A stretch of DNA of 64,000 bases. It comes from Stictocephala bisonia. Its lineage: Eukaryota; Arthropoda; Insecta; Hemiptera; Membracidae. The notes beneath the pieces were generated by a model. That model made no database searches. It saw only the letters and a list, made by a program, of their open reading frames with translations, and was not told where the DNA came from. Below, in pieces: positions 19,151-31,590 of this stretch (position 1 is the first letter of the stretch; the number at the start of each line of letters is the position of its first letter). The position numbers and the translations under genes are program-made. Location of the stretch: the NCBI GenBank assembly GCA_035578905.1, contig JAQJVL010000309.1:759501-823500 (forward strand), in the 5' to 3' direction.

Positions 19151-20938
19151 ATGTATAGTTGAAATAGGGTTATTTCAAACGTAGTAATTAGGGCTAACAT
19201 ACTGTACACAATTTGGATTAATACTTAAATAATGAAGAACAAATTGTATTCAACAAAATCTGTCTGTTTTTCTACCAACAAATGTACTTGTATACGATCT
19301 TGAGTATCGTGTACTAGATCGTGAGTATCAGGTGAACCAATGTGTGCTCCCAACTGCTAGGTTCTTTTATGGCGCTGTGCAAGCTTTTTTTGTAAAAATC
19401 GTAAAAAAAAATACTAAATATGCTCCAAATGTAAATGTTATCATATTGTTTTTCTTCTCAATAACTGTACTTTCACATACTACCATAAAAACTTACAAAA
19501 GTAATTAGTAAATAATTAGGCCTACTGTCATGAAGATTTAAAAAATTGTTTAATTTTGTACTTAAATTATAACTTATAACCCTCCTTAGGAGCACTAAAA
19601 AGTTTTTGTAAATAATTCTAAGATAGCCAAACTGTTTATTATTTAGTGCACTATAACAATATGTTGTTACATTTTACATAAAAATTAGGTTTTTTCTTGG
19701 AAGTGTTTGTTTACATAAAACACATATACAAATTTTTTTTTTTAAATCACCATTGAATAGACAACAACAATTTTTTAGGTAAAGTAGTCATATAGTACCC
19801 TAACCAAATTTTGATATTTTTAGTTTATTTGGGAATAAAAAAATGTTACCCACAGAAACGAAAAATGTCTGTGAAAAATTACATAACAATCTAAATATAA
19901 GGGGTATGTATAATTTTTTGCTATATGTATTTTATTAATACAATCTATTAGCTAGAAGAAAATATAAATTATATGAAAATATTCCAAAAAGTATAAAACT
20001 TATTTCATCATAAGTCTTATAATTATGTAAACAGCACTTGAAAAAATTTATCATATTATAAACATTATAAAAAACAATAAAATAATATTTGGAAATTTTT
20101 ATAACAGTAACACTTGATCGAACATATATTTATGAATAGAAATATACAAGAATTGTTAGATTACAGCCAAAAATAAAGTTTAAACAACTTTGATGAACAG
20201 CATAAATTATGTTGCTTCTCACTATTGGGTCGGTCGCAAAAAAAAGGTAAACAACAACATTTGTTGTAAATTACTCAATGCAGCTAAAACATCGTAATTT
20301 GTTTTGTTGGATAGAGCATTTCATTCTCTACAGACTGACATTTACTACGCCTAATTCTGTCTTCTGATTATTCTTCAGTCATGCGACAAACATCGGCCAT
20401 TTTCCTGCTCCCAACCTCCCGCCAGGCGGGAATTGAGCGGAAGTTTTTTTTGCACGTTTTATTTTTATTTCCTACGTTTATAAAATTGCATGAAAAAATT
20501 ATTAAAAATCTGAAATGAATATAGAACGGAACATTTTGCATCAATTGGTGCCAACTTTGTAATAATTGCTTGATTGACATGTTTTATTTATTTTAAGTGA
20601 TTATAAACATTAATTATGTCGCTCCTCACGAGCCAGGGTTAAGTTTCTTATCCCTTTCAAATAATAATTTTCAAAAAAAAAAAAAAAAAAAAAACTAGTC
20701 ACGGGTCTGTTCAAATTAATCGGATGTTCGGATTAAACGTATTTGGATTACCGGGACTGCACTGTATTGTTAGAAACATATTTTGTTCCGATTATATTTA
20801 TTGCTAATATGTTATGTATTGGTACTCTCCTGTTGACTTCAAACATTTATTATCTCTGGAACAATTGATAGTTACTTACTCGTATAAATTGTGACTTGGA
20901 ATATCTATGATTGAGGACTTTTGTATAAAACGGCAGTA
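19151..20938. other. AT-rich sequence, promoter-like patch and pogo-like end (copy 2)
   Basis: Counterpart of 1506-3252. The facing E2F-like palindrome is at 20417-20431 and the pogo-like terminus at about 20705-20761. An A-run near 20672-20693 is longer than in copy 1. No gene was recognised. Confidence 0.6.
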
Positions 20939-22560
20939 TTTATGCGGTTTCTTGCCACCAAACAAAATTGAAAAATTTTATTTGAAATGGGTCTATATAT
21001 AATTGGCTGTATTTTCACAAGATATGCTTTTTAATTCGCAGAAATCACGTATTTAACAGAAAAATTCGAAAAACCAATGTCACAACTTTTAGTATTTCTG
21101 TCATATTTCCGTTAATTTAATGGTATTTTAATCATCTTTTATTTTGAAGTTTTTTTGTGCTGAATACAAATTTAAAAACTATTTTGGTCTATTACAAAAT
21201 TATATCTATAGATATCGCGATTATCAGCCATTACGCGCTCATTTTTAACAACAACTATTTATCACAAAAACCAAATTCACCTATATTCCCAATGGAGTGA
21301 CGGCCAGCAGGTTGTCACGGAGGCCAAACACTCGGATTTAATGCAAATTACAATTTTTTCTTGAGAAAATAGACAATTAGGATAAGTTAGGTTATGTTTG
21401 GTTATGTCAGTAAAAAATGCATTTTTCGAACTGAAAAAATAATTTTATTACAAAACTAGTTATAATTATATTTGTGTTCAGCATAAAAAACACTAGAAAT
21501 GAAAAAAGTTGTTGAAAAATAACGATTTTTAAAAAAGTTGATTTTTGCACTATCAGATAAAAAACTAGTTTTTCGATTTTTCAGTAATAAAACGAGTTTT
21601 CCGCTGATGAAATCAAACTCCTCAAGTGATATAAACTCATTTTTCACCACTTTTTGAACATGAAATCATATTTTTAGAGGTGGCAAGAAAGTACATAATT
21701 ACCAAAACCAATTATATATTTGTGTTCAGCATTAAAAACACGTGAAATGAAAAAAATAGTTGAAAAGTAACGATTTTTAAAAAAGTTGGGGTAATTATGC
21801 ACTTTCTTGCCACCTCTGAAAATACGATTTCATGTTGAAAAATTGGTGAAATATGAGTTTATGTCTTGAGGAATTTGATATTATCGGCAGAAAACTCGGT
21901 TTTTACCGAAAAATCGAAAAACTAGTTTTTTATCTGATGGTGAAAAAAACTAACTTTTTTTAAAAATCATTATTTTTCTACATTTTTTTGATTTCTCGTG
22001 TTTTTTATGCTGAACACAAATATATAACTGGTTTTGTAGTAAAACTATTTTTTGAGCTCGAAAAAAGCATTTTTACTGACATAACCTAACTTATCCTAAT
22101 TGTCTATTTTCTCATCAAAAAGTCGTAATTTGTGTTAAATTCGAGTGTTTGGCCTCTGTGACGGCCTACCGGCCGTCACTCCGGCGGCAATATAGGTGAA
22201 TTCGGTTTTTGTGATTATAGTTGTATCTAATGATCGCGTAATGGCCGCTAATCACGATTCGCTGCGATAGTAGTTTTCCCGTTATATCTCGATAAATATT
22301 TGTAATAGACCAAAATAGTTTTCATATTTGTATTTAGCGCTAAAAACACATCAAAATAAAAAAGATGATTAAAATACCATTAAAATTAACGAAAATATGA
22401 CAAAAATACTAAAAGTTGTTACATTGATTTTTTTTAATTTTTCGGTAAATACATTATTTCCATGGAATAAAGAGGATATCTTGTGAAAATACAGCCAATT
22501 CTAGACCCATATCAAGCAAAATTTTCCAAATCTATTTGATGGCAAGAAACTGCATAAATG
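20939..22560. repeat. Foldback pair, copy 2
   Basis: Same arrangement as 3253-4866: two inverted ~760-bp arms, each bounded by TTTCTTGCCACC-type ends. Small indels distinguish it from copy 1. Confidence 0.8.
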
Positions 22561-22783
22561 GTAATTATTTGATATAGCAAATTATGTTTTTTTCAAGTTT
22601 TTTTCTCAAAACCATCATAAAATGGGCTAATTTTGAAAGGACATTGAAAATTTTTTGGGGGAAAGCGATATTTTAGAGGAAAATTTAACATTTTCGTCCT
22701 TACAAAAGTGGCCCATTTTATGAGAATTTTGAGAAAAAAACTTTCGGTTAAACATTGAATTTAATGGAATATTTTCATTCATT

Positions 22784-23785
22784 TTAATGAAAATTGTAAG
22801 CTGAACCTAACTGTAACACCACTAACCTTTGGCTGTTGGGTAGGATTGACTCTGAAGAGTCGTGTAGCGTCACTGCGGCGAGCAGGAAGTGGTGAAGCCG
22901 CTCATTCATTGCTGGGTATTTATGCTTAAACTTGTGTTCAGCCAAATACCCAACAAAGTGAACCTTCCGAACACCGCCAGGACCGCTCAACCGTGTTGGT
23001 ATATGGCACCAGTGATCGGATCCACAGAATTCATGGAGTGGTTCACCGTGAGATGATGGTATCCTTCCAGGTCCAAGCAGTCGTAGGCCTTCCAGCAATC
23101 ACTGATAATAGTGGTTCCTGGTAGGACCCACTCCTTCAGGATGCCTAAGAGGGTAACAGCATCTCTCGTCTCCACAGGCACCAAGAACGACTTCGTTTTT
23201 CCACGTTCTACTCCGCCGAACACCCACTGACCCTTTATTATCCTGCCCCGGTTGTACTTTCTTTTTCCAAACTTCGCTTCGTCGATTTCGACGGTACAAC
23301 CGGGGCCGCCAAGCACCTCAGAGTGTCGGTGTTGGTGGTCGATGAAAACTTCCCGGACATAAGAGTACCAATCGACCACCGTCGTTGACGCGACACGGCA
23401 ATTGTTCATAATGAGGTGCTGGCGAGGTGGCTTGAGGTGGAGAAGTGCGGGGACTTTGGCGCCCGATAAGAAGCTGTTTGGGCGGGCCAACTTGAATGAT
23501 GTAATTGTAGTTGCGGCGTTTTTTATGGCCCACCACAAACGACTTGTTGCATCTGAAAACAAGCCGCTTCCTATCGAGAACCTCCCCACACTTACTTTCT
23601 CCCCGCAATATGCCGTGTGTGATCAGTAAGTCGACCACCTCGTCGTCACTGAGCCGCACAATGTCGAACAATGTGGTCGAACTTCCTTCACACACACGAC
23701 TTGCTAACGCCATGGCCTTGCGTTCACGAATACACCTGTAAAAGTAAGATAAACTACTAACACAAATGCACTGTACACAAAACAA
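22784..23785 (-). pseudogene. Merlin/IS1595-type transposase, copy 2, frameshifted
   Basis: This copy is less damaged than copy 1. A continuous frame (23589-22987) carries the central domain, from SFKLARPNSFLSGAK through the first Asp (VEIDEAKFGKRKYNRGR) and the second Asp (IISDCWKAYDCL) to NHSMNSVDPITGA. The N-terminal start (LSDDEVVDLLITHGIL, within 23785-23600) and the C-terminal part (VGYLAEHKFKHKYP, 22900-22960) are in other frames, so at least two frameshifts or unrecognised introns separate them. At about 23321 it has CAGAGTGTC where copy 1 has CAGTGTC, which keeps the frame open. The upstream CRE/YY1/ETS cluster is at 24008-24042. Confidence 0.87.
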
Positions 23786-24007
23786 TCAAACACAAAAATA
23801 AACCAATAATTGGCGGTACTAGGCTGTTTTAGTCGATTACGCACAAATTTGTCGTCCGTACACGGCACAAGGTCAACTGTGAACGCGTTGGAGGTTTGTG
23901 TTGGACTAACGCCCCCCGCCGTTCCCTCCTATTCACTAGCGACCAACTGGCTTTTGAATCGGTCGATTCCAATTGGTTGGCCTGAAATGGTTGTCATGGT
24001 GATTGAC

Positions 24008-24042
24008 GACGTCATCGCGGCCAAAATGGCTACCGGAAGTGG
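24008..24042. promoter_or_regulatory. CRE/YY1/ETS cluster, copy 2
   Basis: GACGTCAT, CCAAAATGGCT and ACCGGAAGTG in the same order and spacing as at 6306-6342. The single change keeps the YY1-like core. Confidence 0.45.
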
Positions 24043-24313
24043 TACGGGGGTGTACATACCAACCCCTATGTAGACAGAGAAACTGTTCCTTTAATCTGTG
24101 ACAAGCAGAATGTAGCACTTTACACAACGATTACAAGTCACTGTAACCGGTTTAACAGTTTAGTCACTGTCTACCATGGAACTGCACCAACCAACAATAA
24201 ACAAAACATTAAACATTAGATTATATTGCCGGTCCCTGATTATTGTGTTCTTATTAGGAACCAATTAATTTGACTTATCTTAACCTCACGACATATTGCT
24301 CCTTTTTCTGGTT

Positions 24314-24637
24314 GCCACGTTGTTGACAACGAATCGACTTTTTTTGCACTTCTAGCAACTGCCAATATAGGGGTAATGACGCCGCGTAAGCCAGCCACGT
24401 CCATTGGACAGTGGAAGGGGGACCGTTGCCAACATTGTTGTAGGTCGCTTATGCTCTCTCAACATTGTTGGCAACAAATGTTGGCAACACTATTTGATCT
24501 TTAACGACTACTAATGGGTAATGTTGCCAACACTTTTTCGGTGTTGACAACAATAGCAACAAATGTTGATGACAATTTTAGAACAATTTTTGTACATGTT
24601 GACAACATATGTTGGCAACAATGTTGAAAAATAAATT
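24314..24637. repeat. TGTTGNCAACA palindrome cluster, copy 2
   Basis: Same positions and number as in copy 1. One motif that is degenerate in copy 1 (GTTGGCAAAAATG) is intact here (GTTGGCAACAATG), near 24610. Confidence 0.75.
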
Positions 24638-25826
24638 TAGTGTTAAATACATTTTCTTTACATATAATATTTCAGATTACAATTGACTTATTTATTTATA
24701 ATTTTCAACTAATACTGTAAGATGAAATCAAATATAATAACTTCTTTAATAAATACTCTTCATATCTATGAAAAAATGAAAAGTTACAAATTGTTCTAAG
24801 TCTAGATGGATATAATTAGGCCCGGTGGCTTTGTTAATAGGAATACTTATAACACTAACCATACACTTTAAGTGTACATTATTTATTAATTAATTCCAAA
24901 GCATATCTCATTGTTGTTCTCGCCACTCTACCATTTGTACACAATACGTTTAAAAGTAAAACTCGATTTACAAAGTCGTGTAATATAAATCACATCCAAT
25001 ATTTTAAAAACCTTTGAACTGTAGGAAGTTTCATAAAAACATATGTTGTTCGGTTGCGTGCTGATGCGCAACGGTGGTTAGTTAGTAGGTTAAAAACAAT
25101 GTAAAATAATGAAAATAGAATGTAAAAATGACTGTTAATATGAAATGTTATAATTTATATGAATGAATAAAAACAATGAATATAATACCGAAAACTAATC
25201 TATGATAATTATGAAAGTTAAAAAATGGAATAGAAATGAGGTAAATTAGAAGGAGGACGGAGCTGAGTGCGTCCGTTGCTTCTCGCTTCTAACTTGACAC
25301 TGATAAAAAATGGAATGAAATGAGGTAAATTAGAAGGAGGACGGAGCCGAATGCGTCCGTTGCTTCTCGCTTCTAACTGACAGTGTATACGGTTAACACC
25401 ATTTTACATTTCATTATAAATTTACAGATTGGATTCAGATGGCTGACAATACAGACATTTAATTCAATATATAGTTCTAATAAATAATATAGAAAACCCA
25501 GAGTTCCAAGGGTGAGGGCCTGGGGGTTCTGACCTTCACCAGCCATGGCGGAGACCCAACATACTCCCCCCCCCCCCGTTGAAAGTTATGTTTTCAATGA
25601 AATAATTCAAATTGCAAATCAATCTAAAATCTAACATATGCTGAACAATTTTACATGTTTGATTCGAACATACAAGACAAAACAAATAATGACAATAATA
25701 CTAAAAAAATTCTGTATAAACTAATGATTAGATTTAAGTATGCTTAAGCACTACTCATTTGAATAATACGATTTATGGTGAATGTTTCAAGATCAAGTTA
25801 AACTGTACAAAATACGAACCTTACAC
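24638..25826. other. Gene-free sequence with LTR fragment and tandem units (copy 2)
   Basis: Counterpart of 6936-8118. It holds the BEL/Pao LTR-end fragment (about 25047-25136), the two ~82-bp tandem units (about 25217-25380), one LINE 3'-end segment (about 25384-25510) and a C-tract (25566-25577). No gene was recognised. Confidence 0.6.
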
Positions 25827-28800
25827 CAGGGGCGGTCTGGCTCTATTTGGGGCCCTCGGCCAAAACTAAATATGGGGCCCCTTGTGTGACTCAAACAATA
25901 CTAATTAGTTAATAAGCCAACTCAGTTTTTTGCCCATAATAATGATTTTTGCACTATTTTGTCCATAAATAATCGGTACAATAAATAATCCACCTACTTG
26001 GAAAAATACTTATAAAGGTGGCTAGGAGATAGATAAAATACATATATAGTCTAAAAACGTTTATTGAAAAAAGTGTAATTCTTACTTTTAATAGTACTGT
26101 ACTATTAATTTTAGTTTAATAGTACTGTTATAAACTGAAAATCGATATAGTACTACAAAATTAACATCAAATTGTGAGATTCCTGGTCAGCTCTGTGCTG
26201 GTCTTAGCAACTTCATTGATAATTGTATCTTTGTCTAAATATTGAAACAAATCTCTCTCTACATTCATAAAAAGGAGATTAGACATGAGGTCTTCATTTA
26301 AAGTTGACCTTAATCGGTTTTTTATGATTTTCAGCTTTGAAAATGTTCTCTCGCACGTTACCTGTGTACATGGTATTGTCAACAAAAACTTATAAACAAC
26401 ATATAAATTGAGGAATAAACCAGACTGAGACAGATCAAAAATAACGGAGAATGCGCATCCCAAACAAAGAAAGCATTTGTCCGATTCGACACAATCAAAT
26501 TTGTTAGATTCCTCTGACCAGGCTTCTTCCAACTCTAGGTCTAACTCTTCACCGAAACCTTTCTCAACTGTAGGCCTACATCCCTTATCACTTTTACCTG
26601 GACCTTCGACGTTTACAAAACTGTTGTATTGGTCTGCAAACTGTTTGAGCTCAATTAATAACTTACATCTATCAATTTTACAAATTTTTGCTGACTCTTG
26701 AAGCACATTTTCAGGGAAGTTTTCAATTCTTTTGATTTCATTAAATCGTTTTGGATCCAGCCATGAACAATCTTGTAATATGCTCTGATTGGGTACAAAT
26801 CTTTTCTCTATACTTGTTCTGGCACGATCTACAATTTGTAAATACATGAGTTTATACTTTTGGACAGTCAAGATTTCTCTAGTTTGATCTGTTGCTTTTT
26901 CTCCAGGCATAATTTTTCTTTTTGGACATCTTTTCTCTTGAAAATCTGACTCTAATTCCACCTCAATTGCATCTAAACAATTGTTAACTTCCCTTGCATA
27001 TTTTTTTGATTTAGAATACAGGGTTTCAAAGTGGTCATCAGTCCTTTTAGAAATAATTTGCTGCAGTAAGGTTTGAACTAAGTTCCAAGCAATTGAATAG
27101 TTTATAGTTTTGCCTTGTAAATACTTTGAAACTGGGGACGTGACCAAAAATAAATCTAAGAGAACTAAAGACATGAGGATATTCTCGAACTTACACCATT
27201 GACTAATGAGATTTCTTGCCATGAACTTTGTTTTACAATCGAAACTTCCACATGATATGTCATTGAACACCGTTAACATATTAACTAACTTCTCAGTCTT
27301 TGTTTCCTGTTCCCTTCTTAAAACTTCCCCGTCAATCATTGAAGAAAGAGCCTTATGTTTACTCCACCACCTCGTAGCTCCAATTTTTTGAAGTCTCTGT
27401 AATTTATTGTGTGCAGTACATTTCTTCTTTGTTTCCCTCTCCCAAATTGCCATTCTCTTGTAGCTCGAACTTAAGAATACAGCGGATTCCTCTACAAGAC
27501 CAAATAAGTTTTCTGCTTGCAGTTGGTTGACTGTTGCATCGGCAACAACTAAATTCAAAACATGGCCCATACAATGTGTATAGATAAGGTCTTTGTTGTC
27601 TTGTTTTAAATGAGCTTGAAGACCATTGTAAGGTCCTTTCATATTATTGGCTCCGTCGAATGAGCAGGCAATAATGTTTGTTGTTGAAATACCGCACTTG
27701 CTTAGTTCCAATTTTATGTGTTCATAGAGAGCCAGTCCGGTAGAATCGTCTTCCATGCTCAACTGCAGAAGCCTTTCTTATATCTTGCCCTGAGTAATAT
27801 ATTGCACGCAAATTGCTAATTGCTCTATCACGGCAATATCTTGTGTGCTGTCCACCATCAAGCTAAATGTTATGCTGTCTTGAAGGTCCTTTAAAATAAT
27901 TCCTCGGCCGATGGAAGCAATAGTGTCAATCAGTTTAATAATAAAGGCTTTAGATAAAAATGTTAGTAGAGATCCACGACCAAACTGGTCCTTTGTTGTT
28001 TTGCCAGCGCATTCTCTCTTTCGTATAGTTGTACGTCTGTGTGATTTGCTGTCTTCTATTGATTTCTTTACATGATTTTGCAATATAACGTCATAATTTG
28101 CAACCAACTTTACTAATTCTAGAAAGTTTCTGTGGTTTTCCATGGAATCCAAAGAGTGGGCACCTTCAGCGGTCTTCCCTATATAGGAAATTCCTTGACG
28201 GCCGATAAATAGAACTATGTCAATTAATCGTTTAACAACTAATCTTCTAGTGTATATTTCTTTTTCTCTTTTTTTGTTTGATTTTTTGTTAGAAGTGTTA
28301 ATACGTCAGAACCAATCTTGCTGCGGAAAGCCGCTTTTGCCGCAGCATCATGGTAACGAGATTGTTCATTAATCTCGACAGATTTGTATTGTGCTTAGGG
28401 GAAACGTCATGCCCAGTAATAAATGACGAATCTCTATAATCTTTGCTGCCAAAAGCCATGCAGCTTGAGCAAAACACTTTGTTCAGCTGGATTGAATAGG
28501 ATAGCCATTTTCTACAAATTTTCTCACCATTCGGTAGTGATTGATAGTAAAGTTTAGAGGGTTCAAATGCGAGCTTTTCCCCTTTGTTTCTTAACCCCAG
28601 AAACCATGCCCGAGACAAGTATACTAAGATGTCTCACGCTGAGAAAATTACTGTTAATCCCGAAATGTTCGTTAGATTTCCAAAATAAGTTGATGATTGA
28701 TTGATTGTTGTCTTGTCTTTACTACATTCTCTGCTTCACTGCTTCCTTACACACACTTCTTTGTTACTACATTAATAATGCTTTATCTCATTATTGTTTT

Positions 28801-29179
28801 GTTTAGGCTTCGTTGTTTATGTCAAAATATTACGCTTTCGTATTTCACACTGAGTAAATAAGACTTTTTTCCTACACCCATTCGTTAATATTCCACTTTA
28901 GATTGTTTATATATTGGTATATATGCATGCCATCGCCACGCAATGAATGTTGATATATGTAATTAGTTCAATATTAGGCCTAATTTACGGAATTTAATTT
29001 TAAGAATTGTTTGCCAGAGTCCATATTAGGCTGCTCGTTAAGAAACCAATAATATGCTTGTTACAAACAAATATATTCCAAATTTCAGAAGTCATTTATT
29101 TTGGGGGCCCTAACGGGGCCCCTGTGAACCGGAGGCCCTCGGCGATCGCCGACTAGCCGACCTGGCCAGACCGCCCCTG
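25827..29179 (-). mobile_element. hAT-2 transposon, 3353 bp, complete ends
   Basis: The ends are CAGGGGCGGTCTGGC and GCCAGACCGCCCCTG, a perfect 15-bp inverted repeat. Target duplication CCTTACAC is present at 25819-25826 and 29180-29187. Copy 1 has the empty site (TCTTACACC near 8118) with one substitution. The element carries a broken transposase, so it was probably mobilised by a related enzyme or decayed after insertion. GGGGCCC-rich subterminal sequence (GGGGCCCTCGGC / GCCGACTAGCCGACC) lies inside both ends. Confidence 0.96.
26167..28618 (-). pseudogene. hAT-2 transposase (ZMYM1/P52rIPK-like), broken
   Basis: A hAT transposase of the same broad group as hAT-1. Starting at 28618, a TTF-type zinc finger is visible (RKWLSYSIQL, FCSSCMAFGSKDY). 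One frameshift lies near 28375 and another near 28280. The frame then runs through NFLELVKLVANYD and LMVDSTQDIAVIEQL (first Asp) to a TAA stop near 27779. The same frame resumes at once with ERLLQLSMEDDSTG, so this is a single nonsense change. It continues through CSFDGANNMKG (second Asp), HCMGHVLNLVV and TRWWSKHKAL to CTQVTCERTFSKLKIIKNRL (dimerisation), ending at 26167. At least two frameshifts and one stop make it non-functional. Confidence 0.9.
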
Positions 29180-29187
29180 CCTTACAC

Positions 29188-29753
29188 CAATGTTATGGAT
29201 AAGAACAACTAAATATAGTTATCATCGAATTAACAACTATCAAGAATGAAAATCAAAAATGTTTTGTCATAATTGAAAATAAATCCTAAAAAGTGAATTA
29301 AACATGAGTAATTTATTTATTTATTCATTGTATACGGTTAACACCATTTTACATTTCATTATAAATTTACAGATTGGATTCAGATGGCTGACAATACAGA
29401 CATTTAATTCAATATATAGTTCTAATAAATAATATAGAAAACCCAGAGTTCCAAGGGGTTCTAATATTAATAACTGCAAGCACTAAAACTACAACAAGCA
29501 CTAGAACTACAACAGGCACTAAAACTACAACATACACTAAAACTTTATATAAATATTCATACTAAGTAACAATACAGTACTACATAATATTTTACTACCC
29601 CAGTCCTGATTACCATTAATACATAAAACACATCCATAGACAAAATACAGACTAATTAATTAACAGACCATGCGATTGATTCAAATAAATAAGTATATAA
29701 AACGTGCAAATTGTGCTAAATCATTACAAGTATCAAGAAACCTTACTATTATA

Positions 29754-29756
<3 letters not shown>
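29188..29756. other. LINE 3'-UTR sequence (copy 2)
   Basis: Counterpart of 8119-8572 plus 13843-13966, without hAT-1. It contains the TTTATTTATTTATTC tail complement, the ~125-bp 3'-end segment and the 18-bp tandem repeat. Confidence 0.6.

Positions 29757-29834
<78 letters not shown>
29757..29834. repeat. (TA)n microsatellite, copy 2
   Basis: About 39 TA units, versus about 27 in copy 1. Confidence 0.95.
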
Positions 29835-29838
<4 letters not shown>

Positions 29839-29914
29839 AAACAAAGTTCCAAACAACAGGCAAGTTCAATACATGTCTACATTCTACATATTCCAGAATA
29901 AACAGATCTACATT

Positions 29915-30752
29915 AAAAAAAAAAAACTTGGAGAGTTCCTTTTTAAAAGTTACTTCCGACATGGCAAAGAAATCAATGTGATCAGGTAAGCTATTTCCCA
30001 GGCGGTGAAGACGTGGCACTGAGCTGTGGTAAGAATACAGAGTCTGACAATATTTCCTCTCAAACATTTGATTTGTTCTGGCCAATCTTGAGCAGCGAAA
30101 ATGTATTCTCACAAGTAGATCAGGTGAATCCACTGACGATGTAATAATCTTTCTGAGAAGAAGTAAATCATTGATCTTCCGCCTGATGCTCAGAGATTGA
30201 AGACCAAACTGACGGCTGATGTCACCCAAAGGAACCTCTACATAATGAAAGCCGAGTTTCATTCCTAGAACTCGAAGAAACTTCCTCTGGATGCTCTCAA
30301 TGGAGTCTATATGGCCTATCTGATATGGCGACCACAATGGTGAACAATATTCTAATATGGGACGAACTAGTTGAACATAGAGTGTTCTAAGTGCTACAGG
30401 GGAAAACCCATCCCTGGACACCCTAATAATAAATCCAAGAGTTGAATTTGCCTTACGGATAATAAAGTCAATGTGACTTTTTGGATTAAGTGAAGATGTC
30501 ATAGTCACCCCAAGATCCTTAACCATAGAACATCTGCTGAGTGGTTCCTCTCCAAGAAAGTACTCGAAGGTCACCACATTAATCCGTCGGGAGAATGTAA
30601 GTATTGAGCACTTTGATACATTAACCTCCATTTTATTCTTAAAGCACCACAATAGTACACCATTCAAGTCAGCCTGTAAATTTCTGCAATCAAACTCCGA
30701 AGTGATCTCCCTATATATTTTGGCATCATCTGCAAAGATCAATAATGCAGTG
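29915..30752 (-). pseudogene. 5'-truncated LINE reverse transcriptase, copy 2
   Basis: Nearly identical to 14099-14940, again beginning at the FADD motif. The A-run after the coding part (29915-29924) is shorter than in copy 1. This shifts the frame, so it reads on through the 3' UTR and the (TA)n tract as an Ile-Tyr repeat. That extension is an artefact of the indel, not a protein domain. Confidence 0.88.
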
Positions 30753-31590
30753 CAACAACTAATAATGCAAAGGTTATTATTTAATTAAGAGAGTTAAACG
30801 ACAGTGAATTGTAAATGAGTTATAATCAATCATAGCAAGAAAATGAATATCAATATTTACATTACCACAAAAACAAAAAACTTACAAAACAAACAACATT
30901 ATGATATTGGTAAATCAAATATACTAATATATGTGAATTGAAATACTAATCGAGATTAATAACACTAGCACCATCAGCAGTGAATAAATACAATACGCAA
31001 TTAATCCTAGACAATAATATACAACAATTGTAGCTTACTAACATCAATGAAAATGAAACGACAAATACACAAATAGTGTATGCAATTATTAATAAATATG
31101 ATATTATGCGAATTTCATAAATGAAACATGAACAACGACAAGACATGAACCCAAATATAATATGCAAATATAAAATAAACATGTTATACATTGACTGTCA
31201 GAATGAATTGAAATTGAAATCCAACAACTGATTTGTGTTTAGAATACTATTACAAATAATAAAAGAAGATTAAATATCCTAACAGATTTAAATAATATTA
31301 TGAGATTGAAATTAACAGTGACAAATTTATCCAAATACTATCATATTTTTGTCATGAAATAAATAAGCATAATACTTCATAAAATTATTAAATTACCGTG
31401 AATCATTTAAGAATATGAATAACATAATTTTATCCATGTAACCATTACAGCCTAATACATAATAAATATAACAATTATTTACATTACATATCTTAACATA
31501 TTAATCACTATGCACTATACACTGAACAAAATTCAAAATGATATAGACATATGAAAACGGAATTTTTATTATTTACATTATATGCACCAC
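30753..31590. other. AT-rich sequence between LINE fragment and BEL/Pao element
   Basis: 30753-31197 matches copy 1; 31198-31590 is unique and very AT-rich. The latter would contain the 3' non-coding end of the minus-strand BEL/Pao element, but no LTR matching 35860 onward was found here. Confidence 0.5.

Larger units (their letters stand above)
19062..31197 (+). repeat. Long direct duplication, copy 2
   Basis: Counterpart of 1399-15384. It lacks hAT-1 (intact empty site at about 29629-29640) and has hAT-2 instead (25827-29179). Its minisatellite is shorter, its (TA)n longer, and its Merlin-like gene keeps two bases lost from copy 1. Homology ends at GACTG, after which unique sequence continues rather than the LTR of copy 1. 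Confidence 0.93.

Noticed and set aside
29681..29922. Ile-Tyr repeat at the C terminus of the copy-2 LINE frame
   Set aside because: It comes from an A-run indel that lets the frame run through the (TA)n microsatellite. Copy 1 stops before it.
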